DNA of 64,000 nucleotides from Caryophanales bacterium (GTDB taxonomy: Bacteria > Bacillota > Bacilli > JARBTR01): assembly GCA_029240105.1 (NCBI GenBank), contig JARBTR010000007.1:41604-105603 (forward strand), given 5' to 3'. The notes below the pieces were generated by a model. That model ran no database searches. It was not told where the DNA came from and saw only the letters and a list, made by a program, of their open reading frames with translations. Shown here piece by piece: positions 1 to 8,824 of this stretch (its first letter is position 1; each line of letters opens with the position of its first letter). Both the position numbers and the translations under genes were made by a program.

Positions 1-1
1 G

Positions 2-118
2 GGTATAAGCCTAAGCATTGAAATACTTATTGATAGTAGATTCGAAAGGTGGATCGAATTCAAACAAGAATTGACCTTGTTAAAGATGGATTTGTTTCAA
101 GGTGCCTTTCTAGAATGA
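2..118 (+). CDS. 3' end of an unidentified gene (partial)
   Basis: An open frame enters from the left edge and runs 38 codons to a TGA. The residues (…IEILIDSRFERWIEFKQE…, ending DLFQGAFLE) have the mixed hydrophobic/charged make-up of a real protein C-terminus rather than of an untranslated shadow. No domain can be named from so short a piece. Its last 9 bases overlap the 3' end of the convergent YjcZ-like gene. It could be a chance open frame. Confidence 0.35.
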   Translation, partial: GISLSIEILIDSRFERWIEFKQELTLLKMDLFQGAFLE

Positions 119-202
119 TAATACTGATGCACCGATTATGACTAGTAGAACGAATAAAACTAGGACGAATGCTTCGTTAGAATTTTCACGTCTTTGTGTC
201 AT
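110..202 (-). CDS. YjcZ-like micropeptide, 30 aa
   Basis: The peptide is MTQRRENSNE followed by a 20-residue hydrophobic tail ending ASVLSF. A short polar head followed by one C-terminal transmembrane segment of the type FVLVLFVLLVIIG is the signature of the YjcZ-family small sporulation peptides. The start is set by a strong GGAGGTG about 7 bases upstream of the ATG. It lies just downstream of, and on the same strand as, the 38-residue relative at 251-367, so the two are probably co-expressed. Expression during sporulation is known for family members; the exact role is not. Confidence 0.72.
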   Translation of the reverse strand: MTQRRENSNEAFVLVLFVLLVIIGASVLSF

Positions 203-250
203 AAAAAACACCTCCAAAGTTTGCAAAATAACGTTACTCTACTTTCGTAC

Positions 251-367
251 TTAAATTACTGAAAGTACAATAACTAAAAGGATAAACAAAACAAGAATTA
301 ACGCGAAGCTGCTTCCAATATTTGAACCGCCTCCGTTATAACCACCGCACCAACCATGTCCGTACAT
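251..367 (-). CDS. YjcZ family sporulation peptide, 38 aa
   Basis: The peptide starts MYGHGWCGGYNGGGSNIGSS and ends in one hydrophobic helix, FALILVLFILLVIVLSVI. A Gly/Tyr-rich head plus a C-terminal membrane helix is diagnostic of the YjcZ family (small membrane peptides of Bacillales spores). A GGTGG-type ribosome binding site precedes the ATG. Together with the 30-residue neighbour it forms a micropeptide pair. Its last codons (ATTGTACTTTCAGTAATT) recur in degenerate form upstream at about 475-495 and 513-533, which suggests further decayed copies. Confidence 0.85.
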   Translation of the reverse strand: MYGHGWCGGYNGGGSNIGSSFALILVLFILLVIVLSVI

Positions 368-538
368 ATATCTCACCACCTATTTGCCTTTTGAGGTAGC
401 ACCTCTATATGTATTATATTTTTTGAGACAAGCGATGATTGGACAAACATCCGATTACAAATGCCCTATTTAATTTCTGAAAGTACAATAAGAATTTATC
501 ATTTGTATGAATTAAAGAAAGTACAGTAATTTTAGCTA

Positions 539-1366
539 TTAATTAAATTCTAAAAAATGAGTAATATGCTGGAAGACTTCTTTAGGTCGCTCTTCTGGTA
601 CAGCATGTCCAGTTTCTTTTAAAACAACTAGTTCCGAATTAACTAAGTCACTGTGTAGTCTTTTGCCTATATGGAGGGGTTGGGATTTATCTTGATCTCC
701 CCAAATTAATAGGCATGGTGTTTGAATGCTTTTTAGCACCTTAGCAGGAAGGTCAGCTTCAAGATGGCGTATCATTCTTGTAAGAGCCATAAATATTTTA
801 TCTTCTAAAAAAGGCTGTAAATAGCCATTAATCATTTCTTCATTTATGATTGAATGGTTATATAAAGTGGATTGAAGATTCTTTTCTACACCAATTCGAG
901 CCATCCAAAATTTTAGAAACCGATGGAAAAATGGAAGGTAACTGGACAAGATAAATAGAATGCCAGACCTTTTTCGATAAGAAGAGCTGCAAAGCAAAAT
1001 AGCCTTTTCTGCAAGCTTAGGCATTTGGTGTAAAATATTTAAAACAACTTGCCCTCCCATTGAATGTCCGATGAAAATAGCTTTTTTTATCTCTAAAGAT
1101 TCAATTAATTGAATGGTAGTCTTTGCAAAATTTTTATAAGAGTACTTATAGCCTTGAGATTTACCACTTTTACCAAATGGGGGAATATCTACTGATAAAA
1201 CTTGATAATTTTCATGTAACAAAGGAATTAAATGCCGAAAAGTGAAACTTGATGCGAGAAAACCGTGAAGTAGAATGATTGTTTTTTCAGCCATTTTGTT
1301 GGGATAAAATTCGTAGTAAACCTTCATCTGATCAATTGAATGATAGCCAGTTAGAACGTTCTCCAT
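539..1366 (-). CDS. alpha/beta-fold hydrolase
   Basis: A 275-residue single-domain alpha/beta hydrolase. An oxyanion-type HG motif (LLHGF, residues 32-36) is followed by the nucleophile elbow GHSMGG with Ser102; Asp224 (or Asp226) in IWGDQDK and His254 in ETGHAVPEERP complete the expected triad. A cap region (about residues 125-205) separates the two halves. There is no signal peptide, so the enzyme should be cytosolic. The family covers esterases, C-C hydrolases and haloperoxidase-like enzymes, and the substrate cannot be predicted. The start has AGGTGG 9 bases upstream. It is divergent from the EamA exporter and appears monocistronic. Confidence 0.9.
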   Translation of the reverse strand: MENVLTGYHSIDQMKVYYEFYPNKMAEKTIILLHGFLASSFTFRHLIPLLHENYQVLSVDIPPFGKSGKSQGYKYSYKNFAKTTIQLIESLEIKKAIFIGHSMGGQVVLNILHQMPKLAEKAILLCSSSYRKRSGILFILSSYLPFFHRFLKFWMARIGVEKNLQSTLYNHSIINEEMINGYLQPFLEDKIFMALTRMIRHLEADLPAKVLKSIQTPCLLIWGDQDKSQPLHIGKRLHSDLVNSELVVLKETGHAVPEERPKEVFQHITHFLEFN

Positions 1367-1604
1367 TTGATTTCAACCACCTCTTTACAAACTGTCTGTT
1401 TAATGTTCCCAAAATCTAAAGAAACACAACATTGAATATTTAAAAGAGAAAGGTTAATTTCTTTAAAACTAAATAGTTGAAGGTTATGGGGAGCTGCATC
1501 TCCCGTTTAAAAAATTTTCTTTCAAAAAAATTTTTATTTTTAAAATTCCGTCTAAAAACTTATAATGGTATCTAAATGAAAAAATGATAGATTGGTTGGT
1601 CATA

Positions 1605-2501
1605 ATGAAGCCTATTGTAGCAATCTTTTGGTTAGTAATACTAAATGTTATCTGGGGATTTAGTTTCCCTTTTATGGATTATTTATTAGGAGAAATGTCA
1701 GTGTTTATGCTTCTTTTTATACGTTTCTCTATTTCATCCATCATTCTACTTGCGATTTTTTATAAACAACTTCTTCAAATGTCTAAGAAGGAATTCAAAC
1801 GTATTCTGATAATCTCTATCGCGTATTTACTGGGTATGTATTTTCAGGTTATTGGATTATCTAAATCAAGTTCTACAAACACAGCTTTTATAACAAGTTT
1901 AACTGTAATCATATTACCCATTATTTTGAAGGTGTTAGACAAGCATATTTTAGCAAAGAAAATGATTTTAGGAATTGCAATTGCAACAGTGGGTATTTCA
2001 CTTATGACCTTGCAGTCAAACATGACTTTTTCTAGAGGAGATATAATTGTTTTTTTGGGAACTATATGTTTTGCATTTCTTTATTATTTTTTAGGGAAAT
2101 ATGGAAATCAAGTTCAAACTGGAGCCTTAACGATCATTCAATTTGTGATTATTTCATTTGTAAGTGGAATTTTTGTTATATGGAATGGGGATTATCATGT
2201 ATTAACAAATACAAAGTCTTTGTTCATGATTGTTTTCTTAATTATTTTTTGCACGATAGTAGCTAGTTTGTTACATAATAAAGTTCAACATTATGTACCT
2301 ACTGCTTTTGTAGGCATTATTTTCCTTCTGGAACCAATTGCTGCTTCAACATTAGCATGGCTTATGGGAGAAACTATTACCATAAGACAAGGTTTAGGAG
2401 CAATCATCGTTATCATAAGTGTTCTTTTCACCATTGAAATGGCTAAGTCTGACAAGGATCAAGAGCAGGCTATTTTATCTCAGGTAGAGCAAGTATCTTA
2501 A
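1605..2501 (+). CDS. EamA/DMT family transporter
   Basis: A roughly 298-residue integral membrane protein with about ten hydrophobic segments arranged as two EamA repeats. The first repeat begins with the typical NVIWGFSFP signature, and a lone Pro/Glu-containing helix (FLLEPIAASTLAWLMGE) marks the end of the second. The family exports amino acids, metabolites or drugs by proton or solute exchange; the substrate is unknown. An in-frame ATG exists 21 bases upstream (1584), but only the ATG at 1605 has a plausible, if weak, GG-rich site before it and aligns with the usual N-terminus. A TATAAT box lies at 1561-1566. Confidence 0.85.
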   Translation: MKPIVAIFWLVILNVIWGFSFPFMDYLLGEMSVFMLLFIRFSISSIILLAIFYKQLLQMSKKEFKRILIISIAYLLGMYFQVIGLSKSSSTNTAFITSLTVIILPIILKVLDKHILAKKMILGIAIATVGISLMTLQSNMTFSRGDIIVFLGTICFAFLYYFLGKYGNQVQTGALTIIQFVIISFVSGIFVIWNGDYHVLTNTKSLFMIVFLIIFCTIVASLLHNKVQHYVPTAFVGIIFLLEPIAASTLAWLMGETITIRQGLGAIIVIISVLFTIEMAKSDKDQEQAILSQVEQVS

Positions 2502-2707
2502 CAATCCATTAGTTAGAATAGTCTATAAGATGAAATTGATTTCTTTTAAAAAGGATAAATAACATGGTGGATTTTATTCTACAAAAAGGATAGGACTTGT
2601 ACAATTTGTTTCACAATAATTAAGGTAAGTAATCACATCACTTAATCTGCAAGTTATTTCTCTGTATATAAATAAGTTTTTCAAGCATCAAATGACAGGA
2701 GTAAAAA

Positions 2708-2992
2708 ATGGATAGTATTGAATTAGCTTTAAGTACAATAATTGAAAGTCAACCCTACAAGCTTATCTTGAGTAATTTTAAGGATAAAAATGGACCGTTT
2801 AAAAAAATTATTTTTTCTTTAAAAAATAATCAATATCAAGTTGAAAAGTTTACTGAAAAACAAGCTTTTCATGAGAATCTAAAACAATCTGACTTATCCG
2901 CCAAATTGTTTGAACTTTTGGATGGGGGTTTTAGACAATTAAATACCTTTTCTGAAACTACATCATTTGAAATGCCCAAACCTAATAGATAA
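2708..2992 (+). CDS. N-terminal fragment of class I SAM methyltransferase (probable frameshift)
   Basis: The 94 residues match the N-terminal domain that precedes the methyltransferase domain in a roughly 390-residue Bacillales family: an ILSN motif, a [15 protein letters not shown] stretch and a GFRQL segment. The frame ends at a TAA (2990-2992), while the next frame (+1) continues with the family's HNRKK motif. This and the following entry therefore look like one gene broken by a one-base shift somewhere around 2960-2992, near a CCCAAACC tract. An AGGAG sits upstream of the ATG. It may be a true pseudogene or a sequencing error; the fragment alone is unlikely to function. Confidence 0.6.
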   Translation: MDSIELALSTIIESQPYKLILSNFKDKNGPFKKIIFSLKNNQYQVEKFTEKQAFHENLKQSDLSAKLFELLDGGFRQLNTFSETTSFEMPKPNR

Positions 2993-3797
2993 TGGACATA
3001 ATCGGAAGAAAAATTACCTTTTACCAGAAGGGACGGTGATTGCACCGCTTGTGGACATGGGTATTTTTACAAAAGAGGGTAAAGTAGTTCAGTCCATGTA
3101 CGATAAGTTCAAACAAATTAACCGTTTTATCGAACAAGTTGATGACACAATTCGTGTTTCAAACCAAAGTGAAATGACTGTCATTGATTTTGGCTGTGGC
3201 AAGTCATATTTAACATTTATTCTTTATTATTATTTAACAGAAATTCGCGGAATTAAAACTCGAATGATCGGTCTTGATTTGAAAGCAGATGTCATCGAGA
3301 AATGTAATATAGCTGCAAAAAAATACGGTTATGAAGGTCTTCAATTCCAAATGGGAGATATCAATGGTTTTGAGTGGTCTCACCCTGTAGATATGGTTAT
3401 TACGTTACACGCATGTGATACAGCATCTGACTATGCGCTTTACAATGCAGTTCAGTGGGGTGCTAAAATGATTTTCTCTGTACCTTGTTGTCAACATGAA
3501 CTAAATGGGCAGATGCATAGCGATACGTTTTCTATTTTAACAAGATATGGCATTGTGAAAGAACGAACAGCAGCGCTAATGACTGACGCAATACGTGGTA
3601 ATCTCTTGGAATATGTGGGTTATAAAACGCAATTGCTAGAGTTTGTTGATCTATCGCATACACCGAAAAATATTTTGATACGCGCAGTGAAAACTAATAT
3701 TGATAGTAAAACTAGAAAGTTACGTTTAGAAGAGGCATTGAATTTATGCCAAGCATTCAACTTGGAACCAACATTATTAAAGCTATTAACTAATTAA
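2967..3797 (+). CDS. class I SAM-dependent methyltransferase (C-terminal, catalytic part)
   Basis: This part carries the Rossmann methyltransferase core: motif [14 protein letters not shown], an acidic ribose contact in GLDLKADV, a MGDING motif, and the [11 protein letters not shown] and PCCQHELN motifs typical of this family, which is thought to act on RNA or other nucleic-acid-related substrates. The only available start in this frame is a TTG overlapping the previous fragment and it has no ribosome binding site, supporting the view that translation was meant to come from 2708. Combined, the two parts are about 360 residues, slightly short of the family's usual length. A strong hairpin terminator follows at 3890-3922. 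Confidence 0.75.
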   Translation: MKCPNLIDNGHNRKKNYLLPEGTVIAPLVDMGIFTKEGKVVQSMYDKFKQINRFIEQVDDTIRVSNQSEMTVIDFGCGKSYLTFILYYYLTEIRGIKTRMIGLDLKADVIEKCNIAAKKYGYEGLQFQMGDINGFEWSHPVDMVITLHACDTASDYALYNAVQWGAKMIFSVPCCQHELNGQMHSDTFSILTRYGIVKERTAALMTDAIRGNLLEYVGYKTQLLEFVDLSHTPKNILIRAVKTNIDSKTRKLRLEEALNLCQAFNLEPTLLKLLTN

Positions 3798-3889
3798 AAA
3801 TTTGGTTTCAATTCAATTAAAAGTTCCTTCTTACGGATGTTTGAGAAAAACTTATACCGTTTTAAATGTGAAATAGTTAAAAAAGTCTA

Positions 3890-3922
3890 AATCCCGGTTC
3901 AGAATATGAACCGGGATTTTTT
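3890..3922. terminator. bidirectional Rho-independent terminator
   Basis: An 11-bp stem (AATCCCGGTTC with GAACCGGGATT) around a 7-base loop, with T-runs on both strands. It separates the convergent methyltransferase gene and cydB and can serve both. Confidence 0.9.
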
Positions 3923-3932
3923 AAGAAAAAAA

Positions 3933-4961
3933 TTAATGATAGCCTTTTGCGTCTTTGTTTGTAACTCGTTCACGGAACAGATAATGCGTCCAAATTTGAT
4001 ATGCAAGAACAATTGGAACGAAGATACACGCAACAATAAACATGATTTGCAACGTCTTTTGTGATGATGCAGAATTATGTAGCGTTAAACTGAATGCGTC
4101 ATTTAATCGTGATGGGAGCATGTTTGGATACATACCCGTGAAGCCTGTTGCAAAGAAAAAGATAATCACATCAGCAGTTGATGCCAAAGCTAATAAATAT
4201 TTCTTTTTGTATACAAATAATACAACCATCATTGAAGAGATTAATGCAATCGTTGGAATGATATAAAGAATTGGCATTTCGTTAAAACGGTCAAAAATAG
4301 GTGTGCGATTTGCCGTTGCGACAAAAAACATAGCTAGTGCAGCAACTAATGATGGTGCTGTCACGCGAGCAATTTTATTCGCTCGTTCCAAAAGTTGTCC
4401 GTCAGCTTTTACGTGTATCCAAGCAACACCAGCGTTTAAGAAAGTTAGAACAAATACAGTTGCCCCTAAAATTGCATATGGCTTAAATAAACCTAGAAGG
4501 GAACCTTCCATACCATTCTTTCCAATTTCTAGACCATAGAAAAGGTTAGCGAAAAGCACACCTAGTACAACAGGAATAAAGAAACTAGCAACTCCGAATG
4601 TCCATTTTAATGATTTCACCCACATAGGATGATCATCCTTATGCATAAACTCAAGTCCAACCGCACGGAAAATCAATGCAAACAATGCTAAGTAAAAGGG
4701 AACATATAAAAATGAAAACATATCAGCATAAACCGCAGGAAATGCAGCAAAAGTGGCCCCGCCAGCGGTGATTAACCATACTTCAGCACCGTTCCAGAAT
4801 GGACCTACGACTTCTTGAAGTTGATTTCGATCTTGTCGATTTTTTGCGATATAAGGAAACATCATCCCAATTCCAAGTGTGTAAGAATCAAAAATGAAGT
4901 ATGCTACCCAAATGACGCACCATAGTACGAACCAAATATTTGCAAGTAAACTATGCGACAT
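3933..4961 (-). CDS. cydB: cytochrome bd ubiquinol oxidase subunit II
   Basis: CydB is the membrane subunit that pairs with CydA in the proton-motive, low-oxygen terminal oxidase. The 342-residue protein has about eight to nine hydrophobic helices and the diagnostic stretch NQLQEVVGPFWNGAEVWLITAGG near the N-terminus (family GPxWxGNEVWLI; the usual Asn is Ala here). An upstream GTG at 4970 is possible, but AGAAGGTG is correctly spaced for the ATG at 4961, giving MSHSLLANIWF. The start overlaps the last codons of cydA, so the two are translationally coupled. No cydCD transporter genes follow; the operon ends in a terminator. Confidence 0.95.
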   Translation of the reverse strand: MSHSLLANIWFVLWCVIWVAYFIFDSYTLGIGMMFPYIAKNRQDRNQLQEVVGPFWNGAEVWLITAGGATFAAFPAVYADMFSFLYVPFYLALFALIFRAVGLEFMHKDDHPMWVKSLKWTFGVASFFIPVVLGVLFANLFYGLEIGKNGMEGSLLGLFKPYAILGATVFVLTFLNAGVAWIHVKADGQLLERANKIARVTAPSLVAALAMFFVATANRTPIFDRFNEMPILYIIPTIALISSMMVVLFVYKKKYLLALASTADVIIFFFATGFTGMYPNMLPSRLNDAFSLTLHNSASSQKTLQIMFIVACIFVPIVLAYQIWTHYLFRERVTNKDAKGYH

Positions 4962-6294
4962 GATCAACACCTTCTTCCGTAGTGTGAATTTCAGGCCCTT
5001 TTTTTGCGAATTTAACCATTAAATACGTATCCATAATCAATAAAACTGTATAGAAAACTACTAAGCTACCAAGTGAGAACCAAACTTGAGAAGCTGGAAT
5101 TGGTGACACAGAATCAGCTGTTTTAAGCAAACCAACGACTGTCCAAGGCTGACGTCCAACTTCTGTTACAATCCAACCCGCATTTATGCATATAACAGGA
5201 AGCACAACGGAAGGAATGAGGACTTTTAAGTACCAAGACCATTTTTTTTGTAAAAGTCGACCAGTTTTATAAAGGTAAGCACCAAGCCATGCTAATGCCA
5301 TAAAAAGAGTACCTAGAATAACCATTGTTCTAAAAGCAAAATGTACCATTGCTACAGGTGGTCGTTCTTCCTTGGGAATATCCTTCAAACCTATTACTTT
5401 ACCATTTGGATCATTTGTGAATAATAAACTTCCAACTTTCGGTAATACGAGAATCTCAGTATTTTTTTCTTCTTTTTCGTGTGGAATGATAAGGAGAGGC
5501 ATCCCGATGCCTTCGCCAGTTTCCCAAACAGCCTCCATTGCCGCAGCTTTTGCCGGATTTTGTTTAGCTGTGTAATTTCCGAAGAAATGACCAATAATTG
5601 GAGTGGCTGTCGCCGCAAATACCGCAAAAATAATTCCAATTTTAAAAGATTTCATGAATAATTCCATATATTGTTTTCGAAGTAAGTGGTAAGCGCTCAC
5701 AGCAAGTACAAAGAACGCACCGAAAATATAACTACCGATTACGGTATGGAAGAATATACGCCATGCATACCCGTTTGTCATAAGAGCAAAAAAGTCATCC
5801 ATCACCAATTTTCCGTTAACTATTTCGTAGCCCACTGGATTTTGCATAAATCCGTTTGCTGTAATAATCCAAAGTGCAGATAGATTGGTTCCGATTGCAA
5901 CTAGGACCATTGCAGTCGCTCGTACCTTTGGAGAAAATTTGTTGCGGCCAAAAAGCCAAACGCCTAAGAATGTAGATTCAAGGAAGAAGGCTACCAATGC
6001 TTCAATCGCAAGAGGCGATCCAAAAATATCCCCCATGTATTTTGAGTATTCGGACCAGTTCGTTCCAAATTGAAACTCCATAGTTATACCAGTTACAATC
6101 CCCAATACTACATTAATAGAGAATAATTTTCCCCAAAAATCTGCCATTTGACGATACAATGGGTTTTTTGTACGAACATGTTGAATCTCAACATAGGCAC
6201 AGAAAATGACCAAACCAATTGTTAACGGCACAAACAAAAAATGGTAAAAAACAGTTATTGCAAATTGCAATCTACTTAATAAAAGTGCATCCAC
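4951..6294 (-). CDS. cydA: cytochrome bd ubiquinol oxidase subunit I
   Basis: CydA binds hemes b558, b595 and d and oxidises quinol. The 447-residue sequence has the conserved N-terminus with His18 (heme ligand position, in FYHFLFVPL), the extended quinol-binding region, and the GRQPW signature at 380-384. It is the short-Q-loop form normal in Firmicutes. The start is a GTG with AAGGAGGT 8 bases upstream; there is no in-frame ATG nearby. It is the first gene of a cydAB operon and overlaps cydB by 11 bases. Control by oxygen or redox regulators such as Rex is common in the family, but I could not find a convincing Rex site. Confidence 0.96.
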   Translation of the reverse strand: MDALLLSRLQFAITVFYHFLFVPLTIGLVIFCAYVEIQHVRTKNPLYRQMADFWGKLFSINVVLGIVTGITMEFQFGTNWSEYSKYMGDIFGSPLAIEALVAFFLESTFLGVWLFGRNKFSPKVRATAMVLVAIGTNLSALWIITANGFMQNPVGYEIVNGKLVMDDFFALMTNGYAWRIFFHTVIGSYIFGAFFVLAVSAYHLLRKQYMELFMKSFKIGIIFAVFAATATPIIGHFFGNYTAKQNPAKAAAMEAVWETGEGIGMPLLIIPHEKEEKNTEILVLPKVGSLLFTNDPNGKVIGLKDIPKEERPPVAMVHFAFRTMVILGTLFMALAWLGAYLYKTGRLLQKKWSWYLKVLIPSVVLPVICINAGWIVTEVGRQPWTVVGLLKTADSVSPIPASQVWFSLGSLVVFYTVLLIMDTYLMVKFAKKGPEIHTTEEGVDHVA

Positions 6295-6339
6295 TACGTT
6301 ACCTCCTTAATTAGAATTATTATAATATACAAAAAAACT

Positions 6340-6368
6340 ATACTATTTTTTCATAAATTTGTCATCAA
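6340..6368 (-). promoter_or_regulatory. putative sigma-A promoter of cydAB
   Basis: On the minus strand TTGATG (6363-6368) and TAGTAT (6340-6345) are separated by exactly 17 bases, about 45 bases upstream of the cydA GTG. A second TATAAT-like box lies closer to the gene, so the exact start point is uncertain. Confidence 0.4.
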
Positions 6369-6440
6369 TATTTTTCACCTAGTACCATTTATATGTATAT
6401 TTTTTTACTTCAATTTATTTTTTGTCATGCCAAAAATTCT

Positions 6441-6477
6441 AAAAAAAAAGGATTAACCCTATAAGTAGAGTTAATCC
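6441..6477 (-). terminator. Rho-independent terminator of the amino-acid ABC operon
   Basis: On the minus strand a GGATTAAC-type stem (arms 6450-6460 and 6467-6477) is followed by nine T residues. It lies just downstream of the ATP-binding gene and ends the three-gene operon. Confidence 0.9.
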
Positions 6478-6493
6478 AGAAAGTATTTCATAT

Positions 6494-7213
6494 CTAATCC
6501 ATGACCATATTGAGAAATGCTTTCGTTCGTTCGTGTTTTGGTGCATCAAATAAGTTTTCAGGTGTATCTTCCTCAACAATATACCCATCTGCCATGAAGA
6601 TAACTTTGTCAGCCACATCTTTCGCAAATTTCATCTCATGAGTAACGACGACCATTGTCATACCATCATTTGCAAGATTTTTCATAACTTCTAGAACTTC
6701 TTTTACCATCTCTGGATCTAAAGCACTTGTTGGCTCATCAAACAATAGTAATTTGGGTTCCATTGCCAACGCACGAGCAATCGCTACACGTTGCTTTTGT
6801 CCACCTGATAACTGATGAGGGTAGACATCAATTTTATCGGATAAGCCCACCTTTTCCAGTAGAACTTTCGCATTCGCTATAGCCGTTTCCTTATTTAACC
6901 CACGAACTTGCATTGGTGCCAAAATTAGGTTATCGATGACTTTTAGATGGTCGAAAAGGTTAAAGTTTTGAAAAACCATACCAATGTCCGCACGCAATTT
7001 ATTGATTTCAATCTTTTTTATATCTGTATCATTGTAGAGAATTGTTCCTTCTTGGTAATCTTCTAGCAGATTCAAACATCGTAAGAAGGTACTTTTACCA
7101 CTTCCGCTTGGACCAATCACAACGACTATTTCCTGTTTATCAATAACTGTCGAAATTCCTTTAAGAACTTCAAGTTTTTTAAATTTTTTATGAAGATTTT
7201 CAACTTTAATCAT
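6494..7213 (-). CDS. polar amino acid ABC transporter, ATP-binding protein
   Basis: The ATPase of a polar amino acid importer (GlnQ/ArtM type). Counting from the ATG at 7213: Walker [10 protein letters not shown] (34-42), Q-loop in VFQNFNLF, signature LSGGQ (135-139), Walker B LLLFDEP (155-161), and the switch His in VVTHEM. An in-frame GTG at 7219 exists, but GAAAGGAAG is 10 bases from the ATG and only 4 from the GTG. The start overlaps the permease stop by 8 bases. The operon order is binding protein, permease, ATPase, behind a T-box. The T-box specifier suggests arginine. Confidence 0.93.
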   Translation of the reverse strand: MIKVENLHKKFKKLEVLKGISTVIDKQEIVVVIGPSGSGKSTFLRCLNLLEDYQEGTILYNDTDIKKIEINKLRADIGMVFQNFNLFDHLKVIDNLILAPMQVRGLNKETAIANAKVLLEKVGLSDKIDVYPHQLSGGQKQRVAIARALAMEPKLLLFDEPTSALDPEMVKEVLEVMKNLANDGMTMVVVTHEMKFAKDVADKVIFMADGYIVEEDTPENLFDAPKHERTKAFLNMVMD

Positions 7214-7889
7214 GAACACTTAACTTCCTTTCCATCACACTTAATATCTTTGTTAATACAGAAGTTAAGGCGAAGTAAATCACGGCGATTACAATTAAGG
7301 ATTCAAATGCACTATAGGTCGCTGCTTTCACAAGAGATGATACGTACATTAAATCACGTAAACCAACAATCGAAACAATCGAAGATTCTTTTGTCACAAC
7401 AATAAACTCATTGAAAAGGGCAGGTAAGATTCGTCTCACTGCTTGTGGTACTGTAACAAATCGCATCGTTTGGCTACTACTTAAACCAAGGGATCTAGCT
7501 GCTTCAATTTGTCCTTTATCGATTGATTGAAGACCAGAACGATAAATTTCTGAAATATAAGCAGATGAATTCAAAGAAATTGCAACTATCCCTGTAATGA
7601 CTTCACGTGACCCTGGCAACCCCGGAATTTCAGGAATAGGAATACCAATTTGAGGTAGACCAAAATAGAATAGGAAGACCTGAACAAGGATCGGTGTACC
7701 TCTGATAAAGTCCGTATAAAACTTGGCTGATATACTTAGAATTTTGTTCTTTGACATTCTTCCGAGTGTTATTAAAAATCCAATTATAATCCCAATAAGG
7801 ACAGAAGCTAAAGACAAAAATATTGTCATTAGCAGTCCTTTTAAGAACATGTTCGTATATGGTAAAAGTATCGTAAAATCCAAATTCAT
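7206..7889 (-). CDS. polar amino acid ABC transporter, permease
   Basis: A 227-residue HisM/GlnP-family permease with about five membrane helices. The EAA loop that docks on the ATPase is visible as [25 protein letters not shown]. The N-terminus ([26 protein letters not shown]) is typical for single-permease amino-acid importers that work as homodimers. It starts one base after the binding-protein stop and overlaps the ATPase start, so the three genes form a tightly coupled operon. Confidence 0.93.
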   Translation of the reverse strand: MNLDFTILLPYTNMFLKGLLMTIFLSLASVLIGIIIGFLITLGRMSKNKILSISAKFYTDFIRGTPILVQVFLFYFGLPQIGIPIPEIPGLPGSREVITGIVAISLNSSAYISEIYRSGLQSIDKGQIEAARSLGLSSSQTMRFVTVPQAVRRILPALFNEFIVVTKESSIVSIVGLRDLMYVSSLVKAATYSAFESLIVIAVIYFALTSVLTKILSVMERKLSVHD

Positions 7890-7890
7890 C

Positions 7891-8688
7891 TTATTCCACT
7901 ACAATGCTTTCAGCGTCAGTATAGAATTTATCCAATTGGCCGTTTTCTTTTAGGTTCTTTAAAATGCCATTTATTTGTGCTTTCAATTTTGGATTTCCTT
8001 TAGCTAACGCGATCGCAACCCCTTCATCATTTGATTCAAAAGTAAATGGTGCTACTGTAACATCTTTTATATTTTCTGCAAATTTCTTTGCAGCCAAATC
8101 ACTTACAATAAGTGCATCAATATGTTTGTTTGAAACTTCTAATGCAAGCGCATCAGTTGCTTTTAGGACTTTAACCTCTTTACCGCCAAGTGTGTCAGCA
8201 AGGTCAAACTGAATACTTCCCATTTGTGCTCCTAATACTTTTCCTTTTAAATCTGCTGCTGATTTAATCTTATCAGCGTTATCTTTATGGATAAGGGCAG
8301 TTTGTTTTCCAGTAAAGAAGATGTTTGTAAAATCAACTACTTTTTCTCGTTTTGCAGTAGGTGTTAGACCTGAAACAGCAAGGTCAATTTGGCCATCTTT
8401 AACAGATTGAATTACACCATCAAAATCCATTGTTTTAATAACTAATTTAACACCTAAAGTATCTGCGATTTCTTTTGCAACAGACATTTCAAAGCCTACT
8501 GGTGTTTCTTTTCCATCAATAACTTGGATGAACTCAAATGGTGGGTAATCCGGGCTAGTTCCAATTACCAATTCACCTTTTTCTTTGATTTTTGTCAAAG
8601 CATCTTTTTCTTCTACTTTTTCCTTATTGCATCCCACTAAACCAAAAACAATTATAACGGCTAAAAAAACTAATAAAACTTTTTTCAT
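7891..8688 (-). CDS. amino acid ABC transporter substrate-binding lipoprotein
   Basis: A 265-residue family 3 periplasmic-type binding protein. A signal peptide ends in the lipobox LVGC with Cys20 as the lipidated residue, so the protein is anchored on the outer face of the membrane. The SBP_bac_3 fold begins with GELVIGTSPDYPPFEF, and the acidic ligand contact in DLAVSGLTPTAKREK (Asp plus the T/R substrate grip) indicates an alpha-amino acid ligand. It is the first gene of the operon, preceded by GGGAG and by the T-box leader. Side-chain specificity cannot be read from the protein; the leader suggests arginine. Confidence 0.94.
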   Translation of the reverse strand: MKKVLLVFLAVIIVFGLVGCNKEKVEEKDALTKIKEKGELVIGTSPDYPPFEFIQVIDGKETPVGFEMSVAKEIADTLGVKLVIKTMDFDGVIQSVKDGQIDLAVSGLTPTAKREKVVDFTNIFFTGKQTALIHKDNADKIKSAADLKGKVLGAQMGSIQFDLADTLGGKEVKVLKATDALALEVSNKHIDALIVSDLAAKKFAENIKDVTVAPFTFESNDEGVAIALAKGNPKLKAQINGILKNLKENGQLDKFYTDAESIVVE

Positions 8689-8824
8689 TTTGATACGCTC
8701 CCTTGCTTTTAAATATTTTTTTATTTGTATTAAACGGATAAAGAGTTTAGTACATTCTATTTTTTTTCATAACAGATTAACGAATAATGCATTAATAGTA
8801 TGCTTCGATTTTGTCAAAATATAG

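Noticed and set aside
5372..5661. Plus-strand and alternate-frame open frames inside cydA and similar cases in other genes
   Set aside because: They are antisense or out-of-frame shadows of well-conserved genes, with no ribosome binding sites and no protein-like motifs.
6301..6400. Rex binding site before cydA
   Set aside because: No TTGTGAA-N4-TTCACAA-like palindrome was found; GTGAAAAATATTGATGAC is only a half match.
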